A stretch of 64,000 bases of DNA, taken from the NCBI GenBank assembly GCA_001443495.1, contig LDXR01000007.1, positions 1 to 64,000 on the forward strand, written 5' to 3'. The notes under the pieces were generated by a model. The model worked only from the letters and a program-made list of their open reading frames with translations. It was not told the DNA's origin and made no database searches. Position numbers and translations under genes: made by a program. Positions 17,200 through 25,480 of this stretch are shown one piece after another (within the stretch, counting starts at the first letter, position 1; each line of letters opens with the position of its first letter). The stretch is from a candidate division NC10 bacterium CSP1-5. GTDB lineage: Bacteria > Methylomirabilota > Methylomirabilia > Methylomirabilales > CSP1-5.

Positions 17200-18243
17200 T
17201 CACAGGGAGAAGCGATAGGAGGCCGAGAGAAAGAAGCCGAAGTCGGCCCCGGCATCGGCCAGGGTGAAGAGATTCTCGGTGATCCCGAACTGGAGGCGCC
17301 ATGCCGGGGTGGGGGCCCAGCTCAGCCCCAGGGCTGGCCAGTCGGACCAGTCGTCAAAGAAGTCCAGACCGGTGCGGCGAAACGGGGGGCTATTGCCGGT
17401 GATCTGTCCCACGATCGCGAGCCGGGGGGTGAAGCGGTACTCAACCCCGAGCATTCCGGAAAAGATCGGCTGCGCGTTCATGTGGGGATCGTCGAAGCGG
17501 TCCCCGATAGGGATGGTCCCGTTGAGATTCCCGTACAGACTCCATCGGCCCAGGGTCTTCTCCAGGGCAAGCCCGAGGGCGATGTCGGGGCGGCCGCTCC
17601 CCAGGGCCGCATCTGGATCGCCAGACGGAACCTTGAATGCCAACCGCAGCGCCACTGTCGGCGTCGAGGCGGTTTCGCGTAGCTGGGACGGCGCCCACTT
17701 CGCCTGGATCGCCAGATCCCCCACGCCCACGCGGCCTTCCACACCCTCGAGGACGGTTTCCCCGTTGCGGGTGACCCGATAGGTGAACTCATTCTCCATG
17801 TCCCGCCGGCGTTCCTCAGCCCGGACGGGCCGTTCGTAATCGATCAATCGCTCAAACCAGTCGATAAAGCCGTCCATGAATCCCCCGTGAGTGGCGATGA
17901 TGGGCAGGTCGATGCCCAGCTCCCACTCCTCGCCAAGGCCGATCCGCGCCTGGAGGTTTGCGTGCGTCATCTCCAGGTCGAGACGGCCCTGCAAACCCTC
18001 CCGACCCACCTCCGCCGTCAGTGTATTGGTCTCGGTGACGTCCAAGCGAAGACTGACCTGCCTGTGACCCAGGGGGACCGCCCGCTCTGGCACGAACTGG
18101 AAGAAGAGGAGCTGGATGGCGGATTGGTTCCGGATCGCCAGGGGGCCGTGGATCTCCTCGACACCCGCCGCAGGCGGGACCAGAAACGTCCATGAGGCGA
18201 CGCCCGCCGCAAGCGCCCAACGGAACAGTCCGGGTCGCGTCAT
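17200..18243 (-). CDS. DUF3187-family outer membrane protein
   Basis: 347 residues with a clear signal peptide (residues 1-29, RWALAAGVASWTFL core) and alternating beta strands ending in SASYRFSL with a terminal Leu after aromatic residues, as in outer membrane barrels. The segment PLAIRNQSAIQLLFFQF after the signal peptide resembles the start of DUF3187 proteins, whose function is unknown. ATG 18243 is preferred over the open frame to 18477 because it starts the signal peptide. Ribosome site is weak. Confidence 0.68.
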   Translation of the reverse strand: MTRPGLFRWALAAGVASWTFLVPPAAGVEEIHGPLAIRNQSAIQLLFFQFVPERAVPLGHRQVSLRLDVTETNTLTAEVGREGLQGRLDLEMTHANLQARIGLGEEWELGIDLPIIATHGGFMDGFIDWFERLIDYERPVRAEERRRDMENEFTYRVTRNGETVLEGVEGRVGVGDLAIQAKWAPSQLRETASTPTVALRLAFKVPSGDPDAALGSGRPDIALGLALEKTLGRWSLYGNLNGTIPIGDRFDDPHMNAQPIFSGMLGVEYRFTPRLAIVGQITGNSPPFRRTGLDFFDDWSDWPALGLSWAPTPAWRLQFGITENLFTLADAGADFGFFLSASYRFSL

Positions 18244-18306
18244 TTGACAGTTGCGTCGGGACCTTCGGCCCGAGTATCGTAGCCCCGAGAGGGAGGGCGA
18301 TTGCAT

Positions 18307-18717
18307 ATGGCCAGATGCGATTGGGCCATCGTGTGTGATTATGCCTTTCTCGATGAAAATCGAAAGATGTGCATGGTCGGCGTCTTTGATCGGATCTTTG
18401 CCACCGCCGTTCCTGCCGTTCACCACCAGGCCTCTTGTGTTCTCAAACTGATCGGGGAACCCAAGGAGCGGGTGCATATCAGGGTTGATATCGTCCGCCC
18501 GAACGGTGACGTGCTCGGCAAGATCGAGGGGACGGGCGAGTTAGGCGATGATGGAACGTCGCAACTAAACCTGGGGATGAGGGGACTCCCTCTTCCTGAT
18601 TTCGGGATCTACGCCTTTAATATCTACATCGATGACCAATTTGAGAAGACGATAGGCATCACAGTCGCCCGGACCCCGGAGAAGACACCTGCGGGGGGCG
18701 AGGGCACCCGACGCTGA
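18307..18717 (+). CDS. Conserved hypothetical protein, DUF6941-like
   Basis: 136 residues forming an apparent compact beta-sandwich (CDYAFLDENRKMCMVGVFDRIF near the start, LPDFGIYAFNIYIDD near the end). I recall similar small proteins annotated as DUF6941, whose role is unknown. ATG 18307 follows GGGAGGG. It is divergent from the DUF3187 gene with 63 bases between starts, so both may share a control region. Confidence 0.6.
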   Translation: MARCDWAIVCDYAFLDENRKMCMVGVFDRIFATAVPAVHHQASCVLKLIGEPKERVHIRVDIVRPNGDVLGKIEGTGELGDDGTSQLNLGMRGLPLPDFGIYAFNIYIDDQFEKTIGITVARTPEKTPAGGEGTRR

Positions 18718-18833
18718 GGGTGCGAGAAAAAAGCCCACCGCAACTCATACTGCAAGCGAGCGGCGAATGCAAGGGTATACTCCGCGATCAGATCATCGTA
18801 ATCCGGTATGACGAGGACGTCAGAGACAAGACC

Positions 18834-19796
18834 TCACGGATCCCATCCTTGCGCCCTGAGCTTCAGGAGGGCAAAGAGTTTCGCGTCGCGTCCTGCGATG
18901 GCGGCCTCGTGGGCCCCGGGGGGATACGTATAGAATCCCTGGCCCGCCCGCGCCCCGGTGTGGCCCCGGGTTACCTTCTCCGAGAGGCTTCGCTGTGGCT
19001 CCTTGGCTGTTGACAGCTCCGGGTAGAGGTAAGCGGCAATGGCGTGAAAGGTCTGGATCCCGGCGAGGTCCATGATCCGCATGGGCCCGACCGTGGCCCA
19101 CCGAAGCCCCAGTCCGGCCGTCACGGCCAGATCGACCGCCTCGGGACTTGCGATCCCCTCCTCGACCAAGTGGACCGCCTCGCGAACCAGGGCGAACTGC
19201 AGGCGGTTCCACAGGAGACCGGGCACATCCCTTTCCACCCGGATGGGGATGCGGCCGATCCGGCGGGCCAGGTCGCAGGTGAGGTCCACGACGGCGGAGG
19301 AGGTCTGTGTGCCCCGAGTCACTTCCACCGGCGGCATCAGATGGGGTGGATTCATCCAGTGAAGCCCCACCACCCGCTCGGGCCGTGTCGTGGCGGCGGC
19401 GATCGCCGTGATGGAGAGGCCGGAGGTGTTCGTCGAGAGGATTGCCTCCGGAGGTGTGCTGCGATCCAGGGCGGCGAAGATCCGGCCCTTGAGATCGAGA
19501 TCCTCGGGCGCGCTCTCGTTCACGAACTGGACGCCTCTTGCCGCCTCCTCCAGGTCGGTGGTCGTCCGGATCCGGGAAAAGGCCTGAGCCGCTGCAGACG
19601 CAGTGAGAAGCCCGGTCTCCACCATCAATTCCTGGTTCTTGGCGACCCGCGCTCGGGCGGCGGCAAGGGTCTCGTCGTGCCGTGCGTGAAGGCGCACCTC
19701 GTACCCGGCCTGGGCAAGGTGCTGGGCAATGCCACTCCCCATCACCCCCGCCCCGATGACAGCAACCGTCTTGATTTCCTCGATCTTCATGGTCAT
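18834..19796 (-). CDS. 3-hydroxyacyl-CoA dehydrogenase
   Basis: 320 residues. The NAD-binding Rossmann loop GAGVMGSGIA (residues ~16-25) is followed by STNTSGLSI, the catalytic-His motif GLHWMNPP and a C-terminal helical domain starting PGLLWNRLQFAL. It oxidises 3-hydroxyacyl-CoA with NAD. It is a stand-alone dehydrogenase without a crotonase domain. ATG 19796 has GAGAGGGAG upstream. It is in isolation, but with the CitE/MaoC pair the window has two sets of acyl-CoA genes. Confidence 0.85.
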   Translation of the reverse strand: MTMKIEEIKTVAVIGAGVMGSGIAQHLAQAGYEVRLHARHDETLAAARARVAKNQELMVETGLLTASAAAQAFSRIRTTTDLEEAARGVQFVNESAPEDLDLKGRIFAALDRSTPPEAILSTNTSGLSITAIAAATTRPERVVGLHWMNPPHLMPPVEVTRGTQTSSAVVDLTCDLARRIGRIPIRVERDVPGLLWNRLQFALVREAVHLVEEGIASPEAVDLAVTAGLGLRWATVGPMRIMDLAGIQTFHAIAAYLYPELSTAKEPQRSLSEKVTRGHTGARAGQGFYTYPPGAHEAAIAGRDAKLFALLKLRAQGWDP

Positions 19797-20067
19797 TCAG
19801 CTCCCTCTCGAGTCTCGATGCGTCCGGTACCCTGTCCGCACGCGCACAACGTGAGAGGACCGTAACAAAGCCTTGGGCTGATTGCAAGGCTCGCCCCCCC
19901 CTCGTGTGGGCGATTTTCGGTCAAGCTGTCCGTCTTCCGTTCGGTTGCAAGCCCCCCCAGAGAATTCAGCGCACACAGACTCTGTCTAATACTCACGGGC
20001 GCTTTCGTGTGCTCGGTACGATCTGGAACAACTCTTGCAACCGGGCGTCTCTGGGGGAGTCCTGCCG

Positions 20068-20280
20068 ATGCTCGACGAGCAAGAGATCGAGGCTGGAATG
20101 CTGTTGATCCTCGCCTGCGCAGTTGGTTGGAGCTTCGCCCGGATGTGGAAGCCGGGGATGAACGATATCCCGCACTCCGGCTGCCTGCCCCTAGAGGAAT
20201 ACCTCTTGGAGAGGACCCTTCCACTGGAAGCCGATGAAACGTTTACCGTGTGCGGAAGACCGTGGCTGACGCTCAAGTAG
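20068..20280 (+). CDS. Small hypothetical protein
   Basis: 70 residues with a hydrophobic stretch (GMLLILACAVGW) early and an acidic middle; not recognised. ATG 20068 follows a good GGGGGAG site 8 bases before. It sits just upstream of the very small zinc-ribbon gene on the same strand. Coding status rests on the ribosome site and the open frame only. Confidence 0.4.
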   Translation: MLDEQEIEAGMLLILACAVGWSFARMWKPGMNDIPHSGCLPLEEYLLERTLPLEADETFTVCGRPWLTLK

Positions 20281-20357
20281 GGTCACTAGGGAATTCAGGA
20301 GTTCCAAGCGCCGTGAGGATCCTGAACTAAAGCGGTCGGAAGAAGGAGATGAGGCAG

Positions 20358-20483
20358 ATGGCCATTATTGCGAAATGCTCGACATGCCCGCGGACCTACG
20401 TGGTGCTCGGCCAACATTCCCGCACCATGAAGGCCGTGTGGGTCTGCCCTCGCTGCAAGCGGGGGCGGAACCTGCCCCGCTAG
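20358..20483 (+). CDS. Very small zinc-ribbon protein (41 residues)
   Basis: Reading from ATG 20358 gives 41 residues with CSTC at 7-10 and CPRC near 30-33, i.e. two CxxC knuckles as in a zinc ribbon, and a basic tail KRGRNLPR. AAGGAG at 20343-20348 stands 9 bases before the ATG, ideal spacing. No relative is recognised. Likely a nucleic-acid or ribosome-associated mini-protein, to judge from its size and charge and the bS21 gene downstream. Confidence 0.55.
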   Translation: MAIIAKCSTCPRTYVVLGQHSRTMKAVWVCPRCKRGRNLPR

Positions 20484-20643
20484 AGAGTCCCAGAGAATCT
20501 CGCCTTTGTCAGCCTCACAGTTGCGGGATACCCTTCTTTACTCACCTCATCGGGGGTCTGCCTTTTCAATTGACAGCAAACCAAGAAAGATCTATCCTCT
20601 CTCCGACTGTCGATTCTCACGGGACTATCTCTTGAAATTGCCG

Positions 20644-20680
20644 AGGCCGCGAGGACTGAAGTCCCGCGGCCTTCTTGTTG
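20644..20680 (+). terminator. Possible terminator or attenuator hairpin before the bS21 gene
   Basis: AGGCCGCG (20644-20651) pairs with CGCGGCCT (20665-20672), with an inner GGAC/GTCC stem and a TGAA loop, followed by TTCTTGTTG. The T tract is imperfect. The rest of 20484-20729 shows no gene. Confidence 0.45.
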
Positions 20681-20729
20681 AAGCGAGGGTCATCGCGCAC
20701 CGGGAAGGCGTGAGGCCACCGGAGGGAGG

Positions 20730-21008
20730 ATGTCAGAATATAGGCGGCCCGGTGATCCGGGGCGGGAGTCCCTGGCGACCCCCGCGGCCCGTCGTTCCCT
20801 CGAGATCACCGTGGACGAACGAGGGGTCGAATCCGCCCTCCGCGCCTTCAAACGCCTGGTGCAACGAGATGGCATCCTCCGGGAGCTCAGGCGGAGGCAG
20901 AGCTACGAGAAACCGGGGGAACGGAAGCGGCGGAAGGTCCGCGAGGCGGCGCGCCGGCGCCGCCGCCAACTGTCCCGCGCTCTCCGGCGAATGACAGAAC
21001 GCGGGTAA
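20730..21008 (+). CDS. rpsU: Ribosomal protein bS21
   Basis: 92 residues. After an unusual ~25-residue N-terminal extension comes the bS21 core VDERGVESALRAFKRLVQRDGILRELRRRQSYEKP in pieces (for example ALRAFKRL, RRRQSYEKP), then an Arg-rich tail (ARRRRR). It belongs to the small ribosomal subunit near the anti-Shine-Dalgarno region. A GGAGGGAGG site precedes ATG 20730. The extension exceeds the usual ~60-70 residue family length. Confidence 0.88.
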   Translation: MSEYRRPGDPGRESLATPAARRSLEITVDERGVESALRAFKRLVQRDGILRELRRRQSYEKPGERKRRKVREAARRRRRQLSRALRRMTERG

Positions 21009-21066
21009 CCGCGCGGGCTCCGGCCGGGCAGCCTGGCGCAGCGGCTTAGACAAAGGAGACAGAGTC

Positions 21067-21402
21067 ATGGGATCGAAAGTGTACGTAGGGAATCTCCCCT
21101 TCGACGTGGACGCAGATCAGCTCCGCACCCTGTTTGAAGAAGGGGGTCACGAGGTGCGGGACGTCAAGATCGTCACCGATCGCGATACCGGCCGGCCCCG
21201 GGGCTTTGCCTTTGTGGAGATGGGCAGCCAAGAGGCGGCACAGGCGGTTATCACGGCCCTCAACGGACGTGACGTGGGGGGGCGCACCCTCACGGTCAGC
21301 ATGGCGCGGGATCGAGAGCCCCGTCGCGGCGGCGGCGGTCCTCCCAGCCGGGGCGGGTTTGGGCGCGGCGGCGGCGGCGGCGGCCGCTGGGATAGGTACT
21401 GA
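21067..21402 (+). CDS. RRM-domain RNA-binding protein with Gly/Arg-rich tail
   Basis: 111 residues: one RRM (residues ~4-80) with RNP2 VYVGNL and RNP1 RGFAFVEM, then a tail of RGGGG/FGRGG repeats, as in cyanobacterial and proteobacterial cold-inducible RNA chaperones. AAAGGAGACAGAG gives the ribosome site before ATG 21067. Its stop overlaps the ATG of the next gene, so the two are coupled. Confidence 0.9.
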   Translation: MGSKVYVGNLPFDVDADQLRTLFEEGGHEVRDVKIVTDRDTGRPRGFAFVEMGSQEAAQAVITALNGRDVGGRTLTVSMARDREPRRGGGGPPSRGGFGRGGGGGGRWDRY

Positions 21403-21587
21403 TGGCCAAGCGAAGGGGAGCCTACCAAGGGGCCAAACGCCAAAAAGAGAAGGCTCGACAGACACGCCAGGAGGAGAAGCGGCGGCGGCGCCAGGAAAGA
21501 AGGCAAACACCCCCAGCCGTTGGGCAGCAAGGGTCCGGGGCCGAGGGCATCCCCCCTGAGCCTCCTGATGAGTCGCCTGGAACATAG
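21402..21587 (+). CDS. Small highly basic protein coupled to the RRM gene
   Basis: 61 residues, starting MAKRRGAYQGAKRQKEKAR with a Lys/Arg/Glu helix and a Pro-rich acidic tail. The ATG at 21402 overlaps the preceding TGA by one base. I believe relatives follow RNA-binding genes in other genomes, but cannot check. The charge suggests RNA or ribosome binding. Confidence 0.55.
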   Translation: MAKRRGAYQGAKRQKEKARQTRQEEKRRRRQERRQTPPAVGQQGSGAEGIPPEPPDESPGT

Positions 21588-21634
21588 GCGGGAGCCCGAA
21601 CCTCCATTGTCTAGTGCTCCAATGCTCTGAAAAC

Positions 21635-21666
21635 AAAAGGCCCGGGGAAACCCGGGCCTTTCTTTT
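21635..21666. terminator. Bidirectional intrinsic terminator
   Basis: An 11-bp hairpin, AAGGCCCGGG-GAAA-CCCGGGCCTT, is followed by TTCTTTT on the plus strand and by a T-rich run on the minus strand. It can stop the RRM operon and reads from the convergent tRNA. Confidence 0.9.
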
Positions 21667-21667
21667 C

Positions 21668-21743
21668 TGGTGGAGGGTAGGGGAGTCGAACCCCCGACCT
21701 CTGCCTTGCGAAGGCAGCGCTCTCCCAACTGAGCTAACCCCCC
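21668..21743 (-). tRNA. tRNA-Ala (anticodon CGC)
   Basis: The minus strand folds as a full cloverleaf: acceptor GGGGGGT with ACCCTCC including the G3-U70 pair that marks alanine tRNAs, D arm GCTC/GAGC, anticodon stem CTGCC/GGCAG with loop TTCGCAA (anticodon CGC, reading GCG) and T loop TTCGACT. The 3' CCA is encoded (21668-21670). Confidence 0.96.
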
Positions 21744-21854
21744 ACGCGCAGCCTATGACTATACTCAACGTCACGAGTGCTGTCGAGCCTCTTTCGTTCG
21801 TGTCATTTCATTCGATTTCTCGTCTCCCCGCCTCAGGTCAGGGTCTGCGAGGGG

Positions 21855-22025
21855 CTTCGAGCGACGCCTGAGCGGGAGCGGCGGGGACCCCCGTCTGCCG
21901 GCGGCCCGGGAAACCGAGGCGCGTCCCATGCCTCTGTTTGCATCCGGCGTGAACACGGAGGGACCCGGGCCGCAAGGCGGCGAAAGGGTCGCCGCGGGAG
22001 CTTGGCAGAGCGAGGAGCTTCGAGC
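21855..22025 (+). repeat. Dispersed element, unit B, copy 3 (partial, diverged)
   Basis: Matches 60268-60420 in the same orientation. Shared blocks include AACACGGAGGGACCC and GGGTCGCCGCG. Between them, GCC-GCAA-GGC here and GGC-CGTAA-GCC at 60380 can both form a small hairpin with different bases, enclosed by GACCC/GGGTC, and the arm around 21928-21943 is ATGC/GCAT instead of the longer stem in copies 1 and 2. It fills the gap between tRNA-Ala and the next gene. Confidence 0.6.
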
Positions 22026-22033
22026 AGACCCCG

Positions 22034-22426
22034 TCAGCGTTGGGGCTTCTCGGGCCGCGGGCGGGGTCGAAAGAAGAGGACGACGGTGTAGCTGACGCCA
22101 TTGACGCACGGGACCCGGTCGCTATCCCCGATCCACCCGGGGCAGACGAGCACTCCTTCCCGGGTCTCCTGCCGCGCCTTCACCATCTGGTCCACGATCC
22201 GCTCGATCTCGAACCCGCCTCCGTGACACTGGGGATGGTGACAGGGGATCCGCCCTTGAAAGGTGCCACCGACGACACTCATGGTGGACCGGCCGCGTGA
22301 TGTTCCCTCCCCGCGGAGGTCCCGGCCAGAGATCTCGTACTCCACGACGGCGTCCCTGACTTCGGGAAAGGCATTGGCAAAAGGTTGATCAGAGGCCCAT
22401 GCCCTTCGCTCTCCGGATTCAGCCAT
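22034..22426 (-). CDS. Hypothetical protein with two Cys/His clusters
   Basis: 130 residues. CHHPQCHGG in the middle and CPGW with PCVNG later provide four Cys and several His that could bind zinc; the end is basic and Pro/Arg rich. Not recognised with confidence. ATG 22426 lies 14 bases after the stop of the gene upstream, so both are probably in one transcript with nfi and thiO. The frame is open further upstream, but that part overlaps the neighbour. Confidence 0.5.
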   Translation of the reverse strand: MAESGERRAWASDQPFANAFPEVRDAVVEYEISGRDLRGEGTSRGRSTMSVVGGTFQGRIPCHHPQCHGGGFEIERIVDQMVKARQETREGVLVCPGWIGDSDRVPCVNGVSYTVVLFFRPRPRPEKPQR

Positions 22427-22440
22427 ACCCTCGTCCCCGC

Positions 22441-22764
22441 TCACTGCTCGGGCGGGACCCGCTTCAGTTGCTTCTGCTGCAAGATATCTTGAAATGTGAA
22501 GGTCGGACCCTTGGGGATAAAACCGAGGTACACGTACTTCGTGTCCGGGTCCCTGGAGATGACCCACAGGTCTCCCGTCGTCGTGTCCAAGAGATATTCC
22601 AATCCCCCCTGGACCTGGGCCGCGTAGAAGACATATCGCCCCACGGCACCGGTTTGCCGTGTCGCAGGGCTCGCCCCAGGGGGAGGGGACGGCGGCTCCT
22701 GAGCCATGGCCGCCGCTACACCCAGGAAAATCATGGTCAGGGCCGCGATCCCGATGCGTCTCAT
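22441..22764 (-). CDS. Small exported protein of unknown function
   Basis: 107 residues with a signal peptide (MRRIGIAALTMIFLGVAAAMA, cut near residue 21), a Pro-rich linker and a domain with LEYLLDTTTGDLWVISRDP, a beta-hairpin style found in small periplasmic proteins. ATG 22764 follows AGGAGGAAAG. Its gene is 44 bases from the end of nfi. Confidence 0.6.
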   Translation of the reverse strand: MRRIGIAALTMIFLGVAAAMAQEPPSPPPGASPATRQTGAVGRYVFYAAQVQGGLEYLLDTTTGDLWVISRDPDTKYVYLGFIPKGPTFTFQDILQQKQLKRVPPEQ

Positions 22765-22807
22765 CACTTTCCTCCTTTCGCTGTATGTCCTCCCATGCAT
22801 CGCCACT

Positions 22808-23488
22808 TCAGCTGGAGACATTCCGGCGCAGTCTATTGACCAGCAGATGGGCCTGGCGGGTCGGCTCAGGCACGCGGTAGCCCCCGGTCGCTTTGAGGAC
22901 GATCTCGCGCGCTTGCTGAGTGCTCACCCGGTAGCCGGGAGAGACGTAGATCGGTTCGACCCCGTCTCTCGTGCGCAGGATGATGCCGACCTGCTCACCC
23001 CTATCGATGAGCATCCGAAAACCTCCCCGTTTCTTGGGCGGCTCCTGGTACTCGCCGACCAGGACGCTCTTGGCGCACCCGATCGAGGGCAGATCGAGCA
23101 GGAGGCCCAGGTGGCAGGCGAGTCCAAAGCGGCGAGGGTGGGCGATCCCCTGTCCGTCACACAGCAGGCAGTCGGGCCGCCGCTTGAGGCGCGTCACGGC
23201 CTGCAAGACCGCCGGAGCTTCGCGAAATGAGAGGAGACCGGGGATGTACGGAAAGGTGGCGGGCCTCGTCGCCGTGGCCGTCTCGAGGATCTCGTGATCA
23301 TCGAGGCGCATGACGACCACCGCGGCGTACACCGTCGGGGTGCGCGTGTCGTACGAGACATCGACGCCGGCCACGGTCTCGGTGGGCCTCCGGGCCTCAC
23401 CCAGGTCCAGGCGCCTCCGAAGCGCCTTTTGGATTCGGATCGCCTCGGCGGGCGAAACATCCCAGGGGTGGAGCTTGCGGACCTTCAT
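22808..23488 (-). CDS. nfi: Endonuclease V
   Basis: 226 residues. Hallmarks of endonuclease V are present: GVDVSY with the first catalytic Asp, FREAP with the Glu, CDGQGIAHPRRFG with the second Asp and substrate residues, and GCAKSVLVG. The enzyme nicks DNA or RNA next to deaminated bases such as inosine. Its start overlaps the stop of thiO by four bases. Confidence 0.93.
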   Translation of the reverse strand: MKVRKLHPWDVSPAEAIRIQKALRRRLDLGEARRPTETVAGVDVSYDTRTPTVYAAVVVMRLDDHEILETATATRPATFPYIPGLLSFREAPAVLQAVTRLKRRPDCLLCDGQGIAHPRRFGLACHLGLLLDLPSIGCAKSVLVGEYQEPPKKRGGFRMLIDRGEQVGIILRTRDGVEPIYVSPGYRVSTQQAREIVLKATGGYRVPEPTRQAHLLVNRLRRNVSS

Positions 23489-24588
23489 CGATCCAGGCGG
23501 AAAGGGGAAAGAGACAGGGAGGGCTTTTCGTCCCGCAGCAGTTCGGCCATGAGCTGGCCGGTCACGGGAGCCAGCAGGATCCCGTTTCGGAAGTGACCCG
23601 ACGCGATGTAGAGGCCCGGCGCGCCCGGCACCGGGCCGAGGTACGGCAGCTCATCCGGGGTCGAGGGCCGGAAGCCTGCCCAGGCGGCAAGCATGGGTCG
23701 GCTGCCGAGGGCGGGGACGAGCCTCCGCGCCGCGGCCAGCAACCCCTCGACGCCGGCGGCGGTCACGGACTTTTCGAATCCGACGAATTCCACCGTGCTC
23801 CCGACGACTACCTCGCCGCTCGCCCGCGGGACCACATAGACCTCCCGGCCGTAGAGGATGTGACGAATCAGCTCGCCGCGCGTCTGGATGGAAAGGAGTT
23901 GCCCCCGGGCCGGCCGGATCGGAATCTCGTGATGCACAAGCTCACCGAGCGTCCCTGACCAGGCACCGGCGGCGATGACCACCTGTGCGGCGTGGTAGGT
24001 CTCGGTGAGGGAGCGGACCCCGATCACCCGATCCCCATCCCGCACGATGGCGGTGACGGGCGATCCTTCTACGGTGCGCGCCCCGCTCCGGGCTCCGGCA
24101 AGAGACAAGGCCCGAACCATGCGGGCGTTTTGGACCTGGTGATCGTCCGCAAGGTACAGGGCTCCCCGGATCGCCGGGGTCACATGGGGTTCGGCCTCGA
24201 GCACGTGTCGGCGGTCCCACCACTCGACGGTGAGTCCCCGGCCGCGTTGCTCCTCGAACAGCCGCTTGCCGTACCCCTCATCCTCCTCGGTGAGGAAAGG
24301 GTACAGGAGCCCGGAGCGGAGGACCTCGATATCGATCCCGGTCTCGTTTTTCAACGTCTCCTGGAGGGGACCGAACATCTCGCGGCTCTTCAGGCAGAGG
24401 TCCAGGAACGGGCCGGGAGAGAGACCCTCGGCCTGAGGGGCGAGCATCCCTGCGGCCTCGCCCGAGGCCTCGCACCCGATCCGATCCCGTTCGAGGATGA
24501 GAACCCGCACCCGGGTGCGGGTGAGTTCGAGGGCGATGGAACAGCCGATGATGCCCCCGCCGATGATCAGGACATCCGCCGTCTTCAT
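23485..24588 (-). CDS. thiO: Glycine oxidase / FAD-dependent oxidoreductase, ThiO-like
   Basis: 367 residues of the DAO family: FAD motif IIGGGIIGCSIALEL at the start, ERDRIGCEASGEAAGM, and a C-terminal IASGHFRNGILLAPVTG motif. The family makes iminoglycine for thiazole synthesis. No other thiamine gene is in the window, so the name rests on sequence type; another amine oxidase role is possible. Confidence 0.72.
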   Translation of the reverse strand: MKTADVLIIGGGIIGCSIALELTRTRVRVLILERDRIGCEASGEAAGMLAPQAEGLSPGPFLDLCLKSREMFGPLQETLKNETGIDIEVLRSGLLYPFLTEEDEGYGKRLFEEQRGRGLTVEWWDRRHVLEAEPHVTPAIRGALYLADDHQVQNARMVRALSLAGARSGARTVEGSPVTAIVRDGDRVIGVRSLTETYHAAQVVIAAGAWSGTLGELVHHEIPIRPARGQLLSIQTRGELIRHILYGREVYVVPRASGEVVVGSTVEFVGFEKSVTAAGVEGLLAAARRLVPALGSRPMLAAWAGFRPSTPDELPYLGPVPGAPGLYIASGHFRNGILLAPVTGQLMAELLRDEKPSLSLSPFRLDR

Positions 24589-24639
24589 CCAGCCATCAAT
24601 CGCTGAGCCGTGTCCGGCTCCGGTCTGTTCACCGCATCC

Positions 24640-25416
24640 TCAGGAGGACTCGGCCCGCCGGTTGGTGAGGGAGGCGATGAGATCAATGGGAAGGGGAAAG
24701 ATGATCGTCGAGTTCTTTTCTGTCCCGATCTCCGTCAGGGTCTGGAGGTAGCGGAGCTGGATGGTGATCGGCTCGGCTGCCATGATCCGGGCGGCCTGCG
24801 ACAGCTTCTCCGAGGCCTGGAGCTCGCCCTCGGCGTGGATGATCTTGGCCCGCTTCTCGCGCTCGGCCTCGGCCTGCCGCGCCATGGCCCGCTGCATCTC
24901 GACCGGCAGGTCCACGTGCTTGACCTCGACGACCGTCACCTTGACCCCCCAGGGGTCGGTGTGGTCATCGATGATTCGCTGGAGCTTCCGGTTGATCTCC
25001 TCGCGCTCGGCCAGCAGTTCATCCAGGTCTGACTGTCCGAGGACGCTCCGCAGGGTGGTCTGGGCAATTTGGGAAGTGGCGTAGAGAAAGTCCTCCACCT
25101 CGACGATGGCGGACTCGGGGTTCACCACCCGAAAGTAGATGACGGCGTTCACCTTCACCGAGACGTTGTCCTTGGTGATGACGTCCTGGGTAGGCACGTC
25201 CATGGCCACGATCCTGAGACTCACCCGGACCATCTGGTCTATAAAGGGGATCAGCAGGATCAACCCTGGTCCCTTGCCGCCGACGAGGCGGCCCAGTCGG
25301 AAGATCACCGCTCGCTCGTACTCCTTCAATACCCTGATCGCGCTGGCCAGGATGTAGAGGAGGACGACGAGAAAGACGATCGGAAAGATACCCAAGGAGA
25401 TTAACCCACCCGGCAT
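24640..25416 (-). CDS. Slipin (SPFH/band 7 protein)
   Basis: 258 residues: one N-terminal membrane helix (~3-25), then the SPFH domain with [24 protein letters not shown] and [12 protein letters not shown], and a coiled coil ([14 protein letters not shown]). Slipins assemble in membrane microdomains. The nfeD gene is directly upstream on the same strand, the standard pairing in bacteria. Confidence 0.92.
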   Translation of the reverse strand: MPGGLISLGIFPIVFLVVLLYILASAIRVLKEYERAVIFRLGRLVGGKGPGLILLIPFIDQMVRVSLRIVAMDVPTQDVITKDNVSVKVNAVIYFRVVNPESAIVEVEDFLYATSQIAQTTLRSVLGQSDLDELLAEREEINRKLQRIIDDHTDPWGVKVTVVEVKHVDLPVEMQRAMARQAEAEREKRAKIIHAEGELQASEKLSQAARIMAAEPITIQLRYLQTLTEIGTEKNSTIIFPLPIDLIASLTNRRAESS

Positions 25417-25480
25417 CGCCTGTACCTCCCTTTGCTCTGTGTCGAGCAGCTCTCCCCAGAGGCGTAGCCATTCCCCGCGT

